Assembly: GCF_049532895.1 (NCBI RefSeq)
Contig: NZ_CP064031.1
Location: 4,898,001 to 4,962,000 of the forward strand
Source of the DNA: Dyella_B acidisoli
GTDB taxonomy: Bacteria; Pseudomonadota; Gammaproteobacteria; Xanthomonadales; Rhodanobacteraceae
Direction: 5' to 3'
Length of the DNA stretch: 64,000 bases
A model generated the notes under the pieces. It saw only the letters and a list, made by a program, of their open reading frames with translations. It had not been told where the DNA came from and ran no database searches. Both the position numbers and the translations under genes were made by a program. Below are positions 34,077 through 42,224 of the stretch, piece by piece (the stretch's first letter is position 1; the number at the start of each line of letters is the position of its first letter).

Positions 34077-35318
34077 ATGACGGAACTGACGGCCTTGGCT
34101 GCGCGCAATGCAAAGCCCAGGGACGCGATGTACCGGCTCGCAGCAGGCAAAGGACTCTATCTGCAGGTGATGCCGAACGGAGCCAAATACTGGCGCCTCA
34201 AATATCGGCATCTGAAGAAGCAACCCAAGATGATCAGTCTGGGAGTTTTCCCAGAGGTTAGCTTGGCTGACGCTCGTGTCGAACGCGATCGACTACGTCA
34301 GCTCATTGCGTCAGGCATCGACCCTAGTACGCAGCGACGTGTAGATCGCCTTGCACGCGAACTCGCCAGCGAGAATAGTTTGGAAGCTGTCGCTCGCGCA
34401 TGGTTTGCCCAAAAGAGCAGTGATTGGGTGCCTAGCTACTCACGAGGCGTGCTTAGTCGACTGGAAAACAATGTCTTTCCATGGCTCGGAAAGATACCCA
34501 TCAGCGAAGTTACACCGCCACAGATTTTAACGGTGATGCAGCGCATTCATGAGCGGGGCGCAACCGAGACCGCACACCGTACGCGTAACTATCTGAGCGA
34601 GATTTTCCGTTTCGCTATCCGGCAAGGCTTGGCCGAACGCGATCCGGCCGCTGACGTCATTGGCGCCATTCCACAAGCGGAAACCGCGCACTTCCCTACT
34701 CTCACCGATCCAGCTCAAATAGGAGAACTGCTGCGCGCCATTGATGGATATCGCGGCACTTACATAACACGCTACGCGTTAAAGCTTGCCCCACTCGTAT
34801 TTACTCGCCCAGGCGAGATGCGTTACGCCGAATGGAGTGAGATAGATTTTTCGCGCGCCGTGTGGACGGTTCCAGGCACCCGACTGAAGATGCGTAAAGC
34901 CAAAAAGGCGAAAGCGGAACCACATGTCGTCCCCTTAAGCCGTCAGGCCGTACAACTGCTTCGTGAGCTTCACGCGCTCAGCGGCGCCGGCCGCTTTCTA
35001 TTTCCCGGTGAACGCTCGGCGCTTCGCCCCATGTCAGAAAACACCGTCAACGGCGCTCTTCATGCACTCGGGTATAAAGGTCTGATCGTCACCCACGGAT
35101 TTCGACACATGGCCAGCACTGCCCTCAACGAAGCAGGCTGGGCCGAAGACGCGATCGAGCGGCAACTTGCTCACAAAGACAAAAATCGCATCCGCGGAAT
35201 CTACAACAAGGCGCAGTACATGGCTGAGCGCCGAAGGATGATGCAGGCCTGGGCTGATTATCTCGACAAACTGCGCGGCGACGTTGCTGGTGCGATTCTT
35301 CACAGCAAGGCCGCGTAA
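34077..35318 (+). CDS. int: tyrosine integrase, P4 type (DUF4102)
   Basis: The 413-residue protein opens with the DUF4102 arm-binding domain (TALAARNAKPRDAMYRLAAG, KGLYLQVMPNGAKYWRLKYR), a core-binding SAM-like part (about 100-190) and the catalytic domain: Arg in LVFTRPGEMRYAEW, HGFRH, a later His in QLAHKDKNRI and the nucleophile Tyr in YNKAQY. These enzymes recombine phage and host sites, usually tRNA 3' ends. GGAGAGAAAG precedes the ATG. Upstream lies GGTAGTATCTTTGGTGGTAC-type sequence common before such integrases. The gene reads away from the tRNA into the prophage. Confidence 0.93.
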   Translation: MTELTALAARNAKPRDAMYRLAAGKGLYLQVMPNGAKYWRLKYRHLKKQPKMISLGVFPEVSLADARVERDRLRQLIASGIDPSTQRRVDRLARELASENSLEAVARAWFAQKSSDWVPSYSRGVLSRLENNVFPWLGKIPISEVTPPQILTVMQRIHERGATETAHRTRNYLSEIFRFAIRQGLAERDPAADVIGAIPQAETAHFPTLTDPAQIGELLRAIDGYRGTYITRYALKLAPLVFTRPGEMRYAEWSEIDFSRAVWTVPGTRLKMRKAKKAKAEPHVVPLSRQAVQLLRELHALSGAGRFLFPGERSALRPMSENTVNGALHALGYKGLIVTHGFRHMASTALNEAGWAEDAIERQLAHKDKNRIRGIYNKAQYMAERRRMMQAWADYLDKLRGDVAGAILHSKAA

Positions 35319-35320
35319 TT

Positions 35321-35346
35321 GGGGCGCCGATCATTTTCAGCGCCCC
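35321..35346. terminator. inverted repeat between convergent genes
   Basis: GGGGCGC and GCGCCCC form a 7-bp stem with a 12-nt loop just after the integrase stop. The tail is not T-rich, so this is a weak terminator candidate. Confidence 0.4.
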
Positions 35347-35354
35347 GTAGTAGC

Positions 35355-35591
35355 TCACTTTGTAGTTAACAGTCGCAACAGCAGATCAGCGCGACTCTTG
35401 AGGTCTGCGCTGATCATGTCCAGAAGCTGATACACCGCATCCGGCTGCAGCACGTTCTGGCGCATGCCTTCGGTGATGCCTGTCGACGCAGCGTCGATCG
35501 CGTCGATGCGCTGCCGAAGTGCTTCGGCATGGCGAATCAACTCCGCGACTGGCGTGATCAATTCCGTGAGATGGTGAGCCATCATGATCAT
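35355..35591 (-). CDS. small hypothetical prophage protein
   Basis: From the ATG at 35591, preceded by AGGGAA, the product has 78 residues. It is helical: HHLTELITPVAELIRHAEAL, then RQRIDAIDAASTGI and a C-terminal helix ADLKSRADLLLRLL. Heptad-like spacing suggests a short coiled coil. It is convergent with the integrase and follows the primase gene by about 180 bp. No family is recognised. It could be a small early regulator. Confidence 0.55.
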   Translation of the reverse strand: MIMMAHHLTELITPVAELIRHAEALRQRIDAIDAASTGITEGMRQNVLQPDAVYQLLDMISADLKSRADLLLRLLTTK

Positions 35592-35769
35592 CGTATTCCC
35601 TGTTTTGACTAAAACGGCAGGACGAGTTGCGCGCCATTCCGACGCGAAGTTCGTCACGAAAGAAATTACGATGCAGGATATCAGGCGAGGCGGCGATGGC
35701 CTATAAAGACAAATTGTGCGCCGACGAATTCACATGTTGTGTAAGCGCATCGATCGCCCCTGCGCACCA

Positions 35770-38454
35770 TCAATGCTTGCTTGCCACTGCGCGCTCACGA
35801 CGAAACACCCAGCACTTCACCGATACACCGCGACCGTCGGTAATGCGAATGGCACTGTTGACGGTGCGGTAGGTTTGAAATTGGCGCGCGCGGCTCTCCG
35901 GTAGCAGCCGCTTCAAATCACTATATGCCGGTACGCGCAATCCAAACTGCGTCGCACGACTCTGAAATTCCGGCAAGCTCACTGCGATCAGTTCATCGTC
36001 ACGACTGTGATTGAGCTTTTCCCCCTGGTCGGTCTCATTGAGATGATCGAACAGCTCCCAGAACTCCTGCACGATCGGGTGATCGGCATTGATCGCCTGC
36101 TGACGATCCACGGCCATTTGCGTGAGCAGATCGAAGGTCGCGCGTTTCTGGTCGGCGGAGATCGGGACGACGTGCTCCAGCGCATCGACCAGCGCCATGA
36201 TCTGCGCGTGGTTCTTGCAGATGCGCACGCTCTTGAGATTCGGGTGCGCTTTGAGCATGGCTTCATAGCCCGGTGCGTATTCGGCCATCGTGGCAAGGAT
36301 CTTCGTTTCACGCCGCACCGCCGCGAGGATGAAGCCGCTCACCTGCTCCATGGACCAGTTCTCCAGTGCCTTGCCCGCCGCGCCGCCTTCGGCACTGTGG
36401 CCGCTTTTGTCGAAGTTCAAATGCACAATACGTTGCAACACCGCATCGCTGGCATCGACCACCGCGTTCTGACTGATCACAACGGTTCCGCGGAACGGTG
36501 GTTCGTAGGTTTCGTTGCCGGCACTCTTGATGCCGCGTGCGCGACCAATACGGCCGTTGTACAGCGGTTTCAATTCATCCCAATCGAACTGCTTCGCGTG
36601 CTGCTTGTCGGCGCCGTTGGAACGATCGGCTTCGATCATCACCATCGGCAAGTTGCCGACCTGCCCAAACGTACGTGTGCGGCCGGCCAGCGTGCTCTTG
36701 GTGGGATCGATGCCCTCATGTTCCCGACCCAGCAGCTTCCACAGAAATTCGATCAGCGTGGTTTTTCCAGCACCGGCTTCACCGATCACTTCGAGGAAGG
36801 GAAAACTCTTGTCGCTCGCACGGATCTGCTCGGCAAACAAGGTGCCCAGCCAGAACGCCAACGCCACCAACCCTTTCACACCGAACGCCGTCCATAGCTG
36901 CGAAAACCAGGCGTCGTTATAATCCGCACGGTTCGCGTTGACCGTTAACTTCATCGACTGCAGAAGGCTCTTGATGTTGAGCTTGCCGATTTCGAAGTAA
37001 TCCTCACTGTTGAGCTCGTACAGCGCACCGTCTTTCACAGCCACGTCGCCCAGGACATAGGTGCCGTGTTCCTTGCTGTAGCCAATGAAGTCGATCGTCT
37101 CCACCGTTTTGATGCCGGCGAGCTGCTCTTCCATCAGCCGCATCAGTTGTGCGGTGTTGCCCGTGTAGAGTCCGCCGGCGCAGATGCTCGCCAACCGCTT
37201 GCCGAACTCCGCCGCCGCCATGATCTGCGCGCCAGTGAAGGTGTTCTTCACCGCAGGCCGATCGTCCGGCAAGCTCACGCGGAAGTAGTACCAGCTCTCG
37301 TCGGTCACATCGTTGCGCTGGTAGTACAACGCGCGGGGATAGCAGGTGCTGATGGGCGTCACTGCATTGCACTCCTGCAACGCGGCGTCCTTGAGCTCAT
37401 CGTCGGTCAGGCCGTTGTCCTTGTCCTCCAGCGCTTCGCGCGCTTTCGCGTATTTACCGAGATCGAGCTTGAACCACCACAACCGATTGCCGAACTCGAA
37501 CGGAAATTCAGCCTTGTTCGCTAGGTTGTAGATCAAGAGCGCCTTCTCACTTGGCGTGCGCGCGATGAGCAGCGCACCCTCGTGCAGATAGTCCTTGAGG
37601 TGCTCGGGACCGAGCCGATCCCGCTGGTGCAGATCGTTCCAGTCGATCTTGCCGCGACCGGTCTGCTTGATCTGCGCCGCCTTGCAGTCCCAGCCTTGCT
37701 GGCGGGCTTCCTTCACCCACTTGCGGATATAGCGCTGACCGGCGCCGTCGTTATCCGTCCCGTCCGTATCGAGCGCCCACACCAGGGTGGGACGACGTAG
37801 GCCATGCAACGTCGCGAGCTGTTCCAGCGCGTGACGGGGATAGTTGTTGCAAGTGAGCGCCGCCACGGCGGGGATACCATGCAGCCACAATGCAATCGCA
37901 TCGAAGATGCCTTCGACAATCCACACCTCGTCGACTGTCTTGAGGTCCAAGCCAGGCGGCACCCACCAATGCCCCGCGTGCTGGCTGCCGTAATTGAAGC
38001 GCGCCTTCTTCTTGCCGAACCGCTGTGGCCGATCGATCAGGCGCTCCCAGTAACCGCCACCGGGCAACGGAAACCGCACCGTGGCCGTGCTGGCATCCAG
38101 TTCGCGATCGACATAGCTTTCCTGCGTGTAGCTCCCACGTAATCGGGTGATGTCGAACCCACGCGCATGGGTGAGGTACGCGCCAGCGGCGGCATGGGGG
38201 TTTGTCTCGGTGACAGCGAAGCGATCCGACCAGCTTTCGAAGAGATCCGCGTACAGGTCTTTGACGTGCCCCTCCCACCCACATTTATTTTCCCGCCCGC
38301 AGCGGATGACCCACGGGCTCTCCGCGCGCGTGTACAACTCTTTCTTGCCGCAGTGCGGACAGCGGCCCTCACGCAACCAGGTACCTTCCTTGTCCTTGAA
38401 CTCGTAGTCCTTCAACAGGCGGCGAGTAATGACCTGGTGCAGCGTCGTATTCAT
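35770..38454 (-). CDS. phage primase-helicase (zinc finger, TOPRIM, P-loop ATPase)
   Basis: From the ATG at 38454 the protein has 894 residues. A zinc finger comes first (CPHCGKKELY with CGRENKCGW), then a TOPRIM primase core (VWIVEGIFDAIALWLHG, LVWALDTDGTDNDG), and in the C-terminal half a helicase-like ATPase with GEAGAGKTTLIEFLWKLLG as Walker A and MVMIEADRSN near Walker B. It should prime and unwind phage DNA during replication. P2 itself uses a rolling-circle protein A, so this replication module resembles P4-like or other temperate phages. The ATG overlaps the stop of the AlpA gene (ATGA). Confidence 0.85.
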   Translation of the reverse strand: MNTTLHQVITRRLLKDYEFKDKEGTWLREGRCPHCGKKELYTRAESPWVIRCGRENKCGWEGHVKDLYADLFESWSDRFAVTETNPHAAAGAYLTHARGFDITRLRGSYTQESYVDRELDASTATVRFPLPGGGYWERLIDRPQRFGKKKARFNYGSQHAGHWWVPPGLDLKTVDEVWIVEGIFDAIALWLHGIPAVAALTCNNYPRHALEQLATLHGLRRPTLVWALDTDGTDNDGAGQRYIRKWVKEARQQGWDCKAAQIKQTGRGKIDWNDLHQRDRLGPEHLKDYLHEGALLIARTPSEKALLIYNLANKAEFPFEFGNRLWWFKLDLGKYAKAREALEDKDNGLTDDELKDAALQECNAVTPISTCYPRALYYQRNDVTDESWYYFRVSLPDDRPAVKNTFTGAQIMAAAEFGKRLASICAGGLYTGNTAQLMRLMEEQLAGIKTVETIDFIGYSKEHGTYVLGDVAVKDGALYELNSEDYFEIGKLNIKSLLQSMKLTVNANRADYNDAWFSQLWTAFGVKGLVALAFWLGTLFAEQIRASDKSFPFLEVIGEAGAGKTTLIEFLWKLLGREHEGIDPTKSTLAGRTRTFGQVGNLPMVMIEADRSNGADKQHAKQFDWDELKPLYNGRIGRARGIKSAGNETYEPPFRGTVVISQNAVVDASDAVLQRIVHLNFDKSGHSAEGGAAGKALENWSMEQVSGFILAAVRRETKILATMAEYAPGYEAMLKAHPNLKSVRICKNHAQIMALVDALEHVVPISADQKRATFDLLTQMAVDRQQAINADHPIVQEFWELFDHLNETDQGEKLNHSRDDELIAVSLPEFQSRATQFGLRVPAYSDLKRLLPESRARQFQTYRTVNSAIRITDGRGVSVKCWVFRRERAVASKH

Positions 38455-38669
38455 AGGCCCTCGTCGCGTGTCGCAATCCACGCGTCGATGGTGCTTTCGC
38501 GCCAGCCGACCGCTTTGCCTCCCAGGCTCACGGCGCGCGGGAAATCACCCTTCGCCATACGGCGATAAATGGTGGCCGCGGAGATGCCACAACGTTGCCG
38601 CACCAAGGGCAGACGAAGAATGCAGTCCTTGGGCGCAGGCAATGCATCCTGCTCAAACGCCACCCTCAC
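38451..38669 (-). CDS. AlpA-family DNA-binding regulator
   Basis: A GTG at 38669 overlaps the previous stop (GTGA), giving a 72-residue protein. RLPLVRQRCGISAATIYRRM and GDFPRAVSLGGKAVGWRESTIDAWI are the MerR-like winged helix of AlpA/excisionase proteins: the helix-turn-helix is followed by the wing with the G-x-W motif. Such proteins activate or direct integrase action and excision. It is coupled to the primase-helicase gene. A longer start at 38699 is possible but overlaps the neighbour more. Confidence 0.8.
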   Translation of the reverse strand: MRVAFEQDALPAPKDCILRLPLVRQRCGISAATIYRRMAKGDFPRAVSLGGKAVGWRESTIDAWIATRDEGL

Positions 38670-38920
38670 GACGCCACCGGCGTCGTCGGGTCCGAGCACT
38701 CAGCCAGGATGGCGCGGTAGTGATGCGCCGCCGCGATCAGTGCACTGCCCACGGCGATGGCTTGCTCGACCGACATGGCGATGCTGGCAGGACCCGCGAG
38801 TAAAGCGACCGGATGCTTGTTATCGGCAAAGCTGCTGGTGGTGACATCGACGGGGCCATCCGTCAGCGGAACGGTGGTGTGGCTGGCCAACGCGGGGTTG
38901 TAGTCTGGGATCATGGTCAT
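38666..38920 (-). CDS. small hypothetical prophage protein, 84 residues
   Basis: The gene begins 3 bp after the stop of the 113-residue gene and ends overlapping the AlpA start. The product has a polar N-terminal half (MTMIPDYNPALASHTTVPLT) and a C-terminal amphipathic helix (IAMSVEQAIAVGSALIAAAHHYR). No family is recognised. Tight packing in the early operon is the main evidence that it is real. Confidence 0.6.
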   Translation of the reverse strand: MTMIPDYNPALASHTTVPLTDGPVDVTTSSFADNKHPVALLAGPASIAMSVEQAIAVGSALIAAAHHYRAILAECSDPTTPVAS

Positions 38921-38923
38921 CCC

Positions 38924-39265
38924 TCAATGGCGCGTCACGACGGTATCGGTGCGCGTGGCGTAGTCACGCGCCAAGCGAATCAGATCGGCTGCCGTGAACG
39001 CGATCCGCGCGCGCGTCACCGGGTCCACCACGAACACCGCGAAGCTCGTGCAATGCGTCAACTCGATGTGCGCTTTGGTGGCGCGCGTGTCCAGCTCGCC
39101 CAGTGCTTGCAGTGCGACGATGTTCGCGCGTTCAACGGTGGCACCTTGCGCTTGCAGATGTGCGGCGCAGCGCTCGATCAGATACTGCCGATCGTGCGTG
39201 AGGTGTTCGGCCTGGTGGGTAAGCAGGTAGCCGATGGCCACCTCGTGCAGGGTCGTCTGCGACAT
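38924..39265 (-). CDS. hypothetical early prophage protein, 113 residues
   Basis: The start at 39265 gives MSQTTLHEVAIGYLLTHQAE. The middle part LIERCAAHLQAQGATVERAN and QALGELDTRATKAHIEL suggests helices, then a strand-rich end (FAVFVVDPVTRARIAFTAADL). GGAGAGACTTC stands before the ATG. It is the gene after the Ogr-like activator in the minus-strand early operon. The function is unknown. Confidence 0.6.
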   Translation of the reverse strand: MSQTTLHEVAIGYLLTHQAEHLTHDRQYLIERCAAHLQAQGATVERANIVALQALGELDTRATKAHIELTHCTSFAVFVVDPVTRARIAFTAADLIRLARDYATRTDTVVTRH

Positions 39266-39299
39266 GGTGAAGTCTCTCCAGGTTGTGGGGAATGAGGCG

Positions 39300-39587
39300 T
39301 TAGCCGGTGGCTTTCGCCGAGGCGTGGTTCGCCGCGCGCGTGGCGGCGAAGGGGATGTCGATCGCTGGGTTCGGCATATCGCTGGGGCACAGCGTGCGGA
39401 TGGCTTCGAGCCCTGCCACCCAGATATGCCCACAGGCGTCGTTCTGGCACTCGAAGCGCACCTCGCGGTACGTCGGCGTCAGCAGGTCGCTGCTGCGCGC
39501 CCGGGCAAAGCTCAGGCAATGCGGACACTTCACCCTGAAGCGACTCTCGCGCCGTGCGGAAGCGGCATGCAGTGGGTGGCGGGTCAT
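39300..39587 (-). CDS. Ogr/Delta-like zinc-finger late-gene activator
   Basis: From the ATG at 39587 (ATGA overlap with the upstream gene) the protein has 95 residues. The family pattern is clear: VKCPHCLSFARARSSDLLTP, REVRFECQNDACGHIWV, then LEAIRTLCPSDMPNP. Four cysteines in CPHC and CQNDAC bind zinc. Ogr and Delta proteins of P2 and P4 bind dyads near -55 of late promoters and recruit RNA polymerase. Three matching dyads occur in this prophage at 50657, 55736 and 63780, and these are candidate targets. Confidence 0.88.
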   Translation of the reverse strand: MTRHPLHAASARRESRFRVKCPHCLSFARARSSDLLTPTYREVRFECQNDACGHIWVAGLEAIRTLCPSDMPNPAIDIPFAATRAANHASAKATG

Positions 39588-39829
39588 GCGCGATTCACTC
39601 CAATCGCCGTATTCATGCAACCCGTGATGGCCGACACAGCCGCCGCGCGTTCGTAGCTTTCCAGGCCGCGCAAGTACATCTGGCGGGCAAAAGCTGCGCT
39701 GGAGCAGTCATGGCGCTGGACATGGGCATCGTGGCGCGCACGCTCGGGGGCGAGCAGACGCAAGGCGATGACCTGTTTGGTGACCCCGCGCGGGGAATAG
39801 CGAACCGGGGATTTGCGCATACTCGGCAT
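39584..39829 (-). CDS. small hypothetical prophage protein
   Basis: From the ATG at 39829 the product has 81 residues and starts MPSMRKSPVRYSPRGVTKQV. It is basic, with a helical end (FARQMYLRGLESYERAAAVS). The gene is the first of the leftward early operon, facing away from the repressor, and its stop overlaps the Ogr start by ATGA. This position would suit a Cox-like or regulatory protein, but no such motif is visible. Confidence 0.55.
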   Translation of the reverse strand: MPSMRKSPVRYSPRGVTKQVIALRLLAPERARHDAHVQRHDCSSAAFARQMYLRGLESYERAAAVSAITGCMNTAIGVNRA

Positions 39830-39870
39830 GGGGTACGATGGCCTCGATGTGTCACACAATTCGCAGAATA

Positions 39871-39885
39871 CACGCAAATTGCGTG
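39871..39885. promoter_or_regulatory. operator palindrome between repressor and early operon
   Basis: CACGCAA and TTGCGTG flank a single A. A half site CACGCAAAAC recurs at 39911-39920, just before the repressor start. The position between divergent genes and the shape fit a CI-like operator that controls both directions. Confidence 0.7.
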
Positions 39886-39934
39886 ATTGCAATACGCGTT
39901 ATGCAGGATTCACGCAAAACAAGGGAGAGAGGCA

Positions 39935-40336
39935 GTGGCCGAATTTGAAGCAGCACCGATCATTGACCGAATGCAGGAAGTGGTCGGGGTACGAACGGAT
40001 ATCGCATTGGGGCAGCATTTCGGCCACGGGAGCAGCACGGTCAGTGGCTGGCGGACCCGCAACAAGATCCCCTACGAAGAATGCATGATTCTTGCAAAAC
40101 GCAAGGGCGTGAGCCTGGATTGGCTGTTGCTAGGTACGGGTACGATGCATGGCGATGCCACCCCCACCTCCATCACAGAGGGGAGCAGCAACGATCCACG
40201 CATGCAACGGATCGGCGGGTTCCTGTCGCATTGGACAGCTACGCACAACGAAGACGAAAAGGCGTGGCTGGAGATGCAGCTTGCGCGTGCAGTGCCTGAA
40301 TATGCCGAGTGGGTGGCTACGCGCGGAAAGTCATAG
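39935..40336 (+). CDS. phage CI-like repressor, N-terminal domain type
   Basis: A GTG at 39935 preceded by AAGGGAGAG opens 133 residues. The helix-turn-helix of the phage CI family is visible: DRMQEVVGVRTDIALGQHFG, SSTVSGWRTRNKIPYEECM, LAKRKGVSLDWLLLGTG. The C-terminal 60 residues are helical and show no LexA-type peptidase Ser/Lys pair, so induction by RecA cleavage is unlikely. Divergent from the early operon with a palindrome between them, it probably holds the lysogenic state. A longer in-frame start at 39887 lies inside the operator region. Confidence 0.85.
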   Translation: MAEFEAAPIIDRMQEVVGVRTDIALGQHFGHGSSTVSGWRTRNKIPYEECMILAKRKGVSLDWLLLGTGTMHGDATPTSITEGSSNDPRMQRIGGFLSHWTATHNEDEKAWLEMQLARAVPEYAEWVATRGKS

Positions 40337-40530
40337 CCAACTTAGTGCCCATGCAAGGATGACGTGTCTACGAACGGGGGTGATTCCAAAAACAAGAACC
40401 CCTGGTGTAGCGTGATGGATAGGGGTAGGTAACAGCCGCCGGGACGCCCGTGTAAGTATCGGGATGGCATGGACCTAGTAAAACGCATGCTGGGTGGAAA
40501 GCGCAGCGTGTAGCAAAGGGGATGGATGCG

Positions 40531-42222
40531 ATGTCAAAGACCCAACTCAAGAAGCTGGTCATCGAGAAATTCCGTGCGCTAAATAATGTAGAAGTCGAAT
40601 TCGGTGACTACATCACAGTTGTATGCGGGAAGAATGGCACGTCGAAGTCGTCCATTCTTGGCATTGCTGCGCAAATTTTCAGCTTTGACAAGGACTATGT
40701 AAAAAACCAAACGCTCTCTTTTCGGCAGATTGCAGGCGGAGCATTCAAGTCGCAATACAGTGAACACTTCAGGATTTCGGACAGGTTTGATATCCCTGGC
40801 TCCATGACGGTCAATATCGAATTATTCGATGGTTATACCGATCAGGCTGCAACGGCAAAACTTGAGCTGATGAAGCGAAATAAGTCACCGAGGCCTGTAG
40901 TAAGGAATAACAGCACAGCGACGGGCAAAAGCAACACGAGCAGAAACTTCACACACCCGGTCATCTTCCTTAGCCTGAAACGTCTTTTCCCTATCGCAGA
41001 CAGAGACTACAAGGTTAGTGACTTTGATTACCTGCAAAAGCACAAGCAAGATTTCATCGGCCTTACCAATGAGCTTCTTAATCGCAATTCTTCTGATGCC
41101 ACAGGCACGGATGGAACCATCAGCTCAGCTGTGGCACATGGAGAAAATTACGACCAAGAATCGGTTTCCGCAGGTGAGGACAATGCAGGTCAAATCATCT
41201 TGGCCCTAATGTCTTTCAAGAAATTGAAAGAAGAGTATGCCGACTACAAAGGTGGCCTTCTTCTGATAGATGAGGCTGACGCAGGATTGTTCCCGACGGC
41301 GCAGGTGAACCTTCTGAAGATGCTCGACCGTGAGTGCAAGAACTTGAATCTTCAGGTCGTTATGACATCACACTCGCCTGTGTTGATTGAGCATGCGTTC
41401 GAGCAAAGTCAGCAGTTCAGAAGAAAATACAAGACGATCTATTTGAGCAACACCTATGGTGATGTTCAGGTGATGCAGGATTGGTCTTGGGCGCAAATAA
41501 GCGCAGATATAAACACGAGAACTATTGCTGCAGCTTCCGGCACGTCCTTGCCAAACATCAATGTCTATTTTGAGGATAAAGAGGCTGCAAATTTCTTTGC
41601 CGCCTTGATGAGCCGGCAACCAGTAAAGAAGTTTACAACTCCCATGTCGGAGATCACTCTTGGCTGCTCTAACTATTTGGAACTGATTAAGAAGAAGATC
41701 CCCGAATTTGCCGAGAAGAGCATTGTTTGTTTGGACGCCGACCAGACTCAAAACATAGAGGGCAAGAACTTTAAGACAATTGTTCTTCTGCCTGGAAGTT
41801 TGCCGCCTGATCAGCTGATTTTCGAGTACCTTTACAATCTCCCTGCAAATCACAACTTCTGGAGAAACGACTTGCAGTTCACGCGAGATGTATTTACCAA
41901 TTCTTCCGCTGAAGTGATAAGGGAATTCGAAATCAATGGGGGCGTCGTTGATGTGAAGGAGCGAGTTGCAGCCTATCCTGAAGAGAAGAAAAAACCGCGC
42001 GAAATCTTCAAGCGGTTCTACAAGGGCGTGGAATTCCAGAAGCTTGTGACTGCTGGCACAAAACCGCACAACCCGTGGAAACATTGGGTCGAAAGCAACC
42101 CCGAGGCCAGCAATGAATTTTTGAACAAATTTAAGACGGCTCTCCACGACGTAATGAAGAATGGATATGCGGTTGATACGGCCAAGCTGGCCGCGCTCGA
42201 AGTGAAGTTGAAAAAGGTTTAA
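40531..42222 (+). CDS. OLD-like ABC ATPase with TOPRIM-type nuclease domain
   Basis: The 563-residue protein (ATG at 40531; 40522 also in frame) starts LKKLVIEKFRALNNVEV, then Walker A VCGKNGTSKSSIL, an ABC-signature-like SAGEDNAGQIILALMSF, Walker B GGLLLIDEADAGLFP and the His switch VMTSHSP. The last 230 residues have TOPRIM marks: NVYFEDKEAANFF (Glu) and SIVCLDADQ (DxD). This is the plan of OLD-family nucleases, such as P2 old, and of AAA-TOPRIM antiphage systems. It lies between the repressor and the tail block, where temperate phages carry exclusion genes, and is followed 2 bp later by a Dam-like methylase. Confidence 0.78.
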   Translation: MSKTQLKKLVIEKFRALNNVEVEFGDYITVVCGKNGTSKSSILGIAAQIFSFDKDYVKNQTLSFRQIAGGAFKSQYSEHFRISDRFDIPGSMTVNIELFDGYTDQAATAKLELMKRNKSPRPVVRNNSTATGKSNTSRNFTHPVIFLSLKRLFPIADRDYKVSDFDYLQKHKQDFIGLTNELLNRNSSDATGTDGTISSAVAHGENYDQESVSAGEDNAGQIILALMSFKKLKEEYADYKGGLLLIDEADAGLFPTAQVNLLKMLDRECKNLNLQVVMTSHSPVLIEHAFEQSQQFRRKYKTIYLSNTYGDVQVMQDWSWAQISADINTRTIAAASGTSLPNINVYFEDKEAANFFAALMSRQPVKKFTTPMSEITLGCSNYLELIKKKIPEFAEKSIVCLDADQTQNIEGKNFKTIVLLPGSLPPDQLIFEYLYNLPANHNFWRNDLQFTRDVFTNSSAEVIREFEINGGVVDVKERVAAYPEEKKKPREIFKRFYKGVEFQKLVTAGTKPHNPWKHWVESNPEASNEFLNKFKTALHDVMKNGYAVDTAKLAALEVKLKKV

Positions 42223-42224
42223 CG

